64,000 nucleotides of DNA from Nocardioides marinisabuli (GTDB lineage Bacteria > Actinomycetota > Actinomycetes > Propionibacteriales > Nocardioidaceae). The DNA lies in contig NZ_CP059163.1 in assembly GCF_013466785.1 (NCBI RefSeq), forward strand, positions 3,286,001 through 3,350,000. The letters run 5' to 3'. Every line of letters begins with the position of its first letter. The first letter of the stretch is position 1. Under the pieces are notes generated by a model. The model did no database searches. It was not told the origin of the DNA and was given only the letters and a program-made list of their open reading frames with translations. The position numbers and the translations under genes are program-made. Below are positions 62,754-64,000 of the stretch, in pieces.

Positions 62754-63170
62754 GTGAGCCCCACCAGCGCGCCGAGCGTCGAGACCGCCTCCTGGACCCG
62801 CCGCGTCGTCGCCCTCGTCGTCGACTGGGCCGCCTGCACGCTCGCGGTCACCCTCTTCACCCCGGTGTACGGCGCCGACGCCGACCCGGCGTCCGGCTTC
62901 TACGTGCTCGGCGTCTTCGTGCTCGAGTCGGCGCTGTTCACCGCGCTGCTCGGCGGCTCCTTCGGCAAGATCGTGACCCGCCTGCGGGTGGTGCGCTCGT
63001 ACGGCGACCCGCGGCCCCCGGCGCTGCTGCCCGCGCTGGCCCGCCAGCTGCTGGTGGCCCTGGTCGTCCCGCCCCTGGTCTTCCGCCCCGACGGCCGGGG
63101 CCTGCACGACCTCGCCGCCGGCACCTCCACCGTCACGATCGAGACGTTTCGCCGCCTGGCCGGACGGTGA
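62754..63170 (+). CDS. RDD-family membrane protein (138 aa)
   Basis: RDD-domain pattern: an N-terminal RRVVALVVDWA (R-D motif), three membrane segments, GGSFGKIVTRLRVV and the final GLHDLAAGT motif. Function in general unclear. It starts with GTG and is divergent from glnA. Confidence 0.88.
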   Translation: MSPTSAPSVETASWTRRVVALVVDWAACTLAVTLFTPVYGADADPASGFYVLGVFVLESALFTALLGGSFGKIVTRLRVVRSYGDPRPPALLPALARQLLVALVVPPLVFRPDGRGLHDLAAGTSTVTIETFRRLAGR

Positions 63171-63206
63171 GACTCTGGGGACAGCACCCCCTCCGAGAGG
63201 CACACC

Positions 63207-64000
63207 ATGAAGCGCACCCCGACCTGGCGGCGTACCGCTGCCGCCGCCGTCCTCCCGCTGGCCCTCACCGGCCTGGCCGCCTGCGGCGGTGACGACGAGG
63301 CGGAGAACGCCGAGGACACCAGCGCGTCGGCGCAGATCGAGGACGAGGCCGACGAGGAGGCCGGCGAGGAGGTCGGCGACCTCGTGGCGGGGGAGACGGT
63401 GCCCAACCAGGAGTTCGTCGACCTGATGACCTCCTCCTTCGAGGACTCCACCACCGCCCGCACCACCATGACCTCCGAGACCGCCGGCGTGGAGGTCAGG
63501 GCCGAGGGGGTCGTCGACTACACCAGCGGCACGCCGGCGGTGCAGATGACGATGACCAGCGCCGAGATGGGCGACGAGCCGATCGAGATGATCATGGTCG
63601 ACAACGTGATCTACATGCAGGTGCCCGACCTGGGCGGCAAGTACCTGTCGATGGACCTCGACGAGCCGGGCAACCCGCTGGGCCCGATGATGACCGACTC
63701 GATGGACCCCTCGAAGCAGGCCGAGATGATGGAGGCCGGGCTCGAGAGCGTCACCTTCGTCGGTGAGGAGGACGTCGACGGCGAGTCGATGGAGCGCTAC
63801 ACCGCCGTGGTCGACCCGAGCGCCACGCTCCGCGACATGGAGGGCCTCGAGGACCTCCCGCAGGACATGCTGCCCGAGGAGATGTCGTACGACGTGTGGT
63901 TCGACGACGAGGGCCACATGCGGAGGATGGTCGTCGAGATGGGCGACCTCGGCGCCACCGACATGCGCATGGACGACTGGGGCACCGAGGTCGACATCGA
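63207..64000 (+). CDS. Secreted lipoprotein, LppX/LprG-like (partial, cut by window edge)
   Basis: Signal peptide with lipobox LAAC, Cys26 being the lipidated residue, then an acidic linker and a beta-rich domain (ARTTMTSETAGVEVRAEGVVDY, VQMTMTSAEM, VDNVIYMQVP). The pattern resembles LppX_LprAFG/LolA-like lipoproteins that bind lipids at the actinobacterial envelope. The frame is still open at 64000, with 264 codons seen. The ATG at 63207 follows GAGAGG. Confidence 0.8.
   Translation, partial: MKRTPTWRRTAAAAVLPLALTGLAACGGDDEAENAEDTSASAQIEDEADEEAGEEVGDLVAGETVPNQEFVDLMTSSFEDSTTARTTMTSETAGVEVRAEGVVDYTSGTPAVQMTMTSAEMGDEPIEMIMVDNVIYMQVPDLGGKYLSMDLDEPGNPLGPMMTDSMDPSKQAEMMEAGLESVTFVGEEDVDGESMERYTAVVDPSATLRDMEGLEDLPQDMLPEEMSYDVWFDDEGHMRRMVVEMGDLGATDMRMDDWGTEVDI

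Overview
The window is high-GC actinobacterial chromosome, most likely from a Nocardioides-like member of the Propionibacteriales. Support comes from six Mce proteins with two YrbE permeases, MMPL transporters, a ChoD-type GMC oxidoreductase, GTG starts, ATGA/GTGA stop-start overlaps, and a housekeeping class I glutamine synthetase at the right end. The genus is inference; family content and codon bias are seen directly.

Layout. (1) 1-8.8 kb: two adjacent sulfur and thiol-redox blocks. A CstR-type persulfide regulon has paired operators at 5190-5245. It controls rhodanese, persulfide dioxygenase-rhodanese, TauE/SafE and MMPL genes leftward, and DUF302 plus the regulator rightward. Next to it lies an ArsR-rhodanese, CPVC membrane protein, DsbA-like, CcdA-like operon. 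(2) 9.1-18.6 kb: a hydrocarbon-oxidation block with a TetR-flanked P450, an AraC regulator divergent from a complete CYP153-type alkane hydroxylase system (ferredoxin, P450, ferredoxin reductase), a fatty acyl-CoA ligase and a PucR-type regulator. (3) 18.9-29.8 kb: a complete, tightly overlapping mce uptake operon including its own ATPase. (4) 29.8-36.3 kb: aldehyde dehydrogenase, SDR, ChoD-like oxidoreductase, acyl-CoA dehydrogenase and TetR. Together with block 2 this reads as uptake, terminal oxidation, CoA activation and beta-oxidation of a lipophilic substrate. (5) 36.3-40.2 kb: a little-known module of PaaI-type thioesterase, PlsC acyltransferase, transglutaminase-like protein, BtrH-like protein and TetR. 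(6) 40.5-60.8 kb: an insertion-sequence island with ISL3 remnants, IS110 nested in IS3, three IS256-family copies, IS630 and IS481. Between them lie a second, IS-broken copy of the thioesterase/BtrH module, an MMPL transporter with its TetR, a third P450, another TetR and several gene scars. (7) 61-64 kb: backbone with glnA, an RDD protein and a lipoprotein cut by the window edge.

The most unusual content is the duplicated TetR/thioesterase/BtrH-like module (36.3-40.2 and 49.0-50.6 kb). BtrH is known as an acyl-group transferase in butirosin biosynthesis. Here the same catalytic fold sits with lipid acyltransferase, hotdog thioesterase and transglutaminase-like proteins beside a hydrocarbon and Mce uptake cluster. 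No tRNA, rRNA or CRISPR array was seen.
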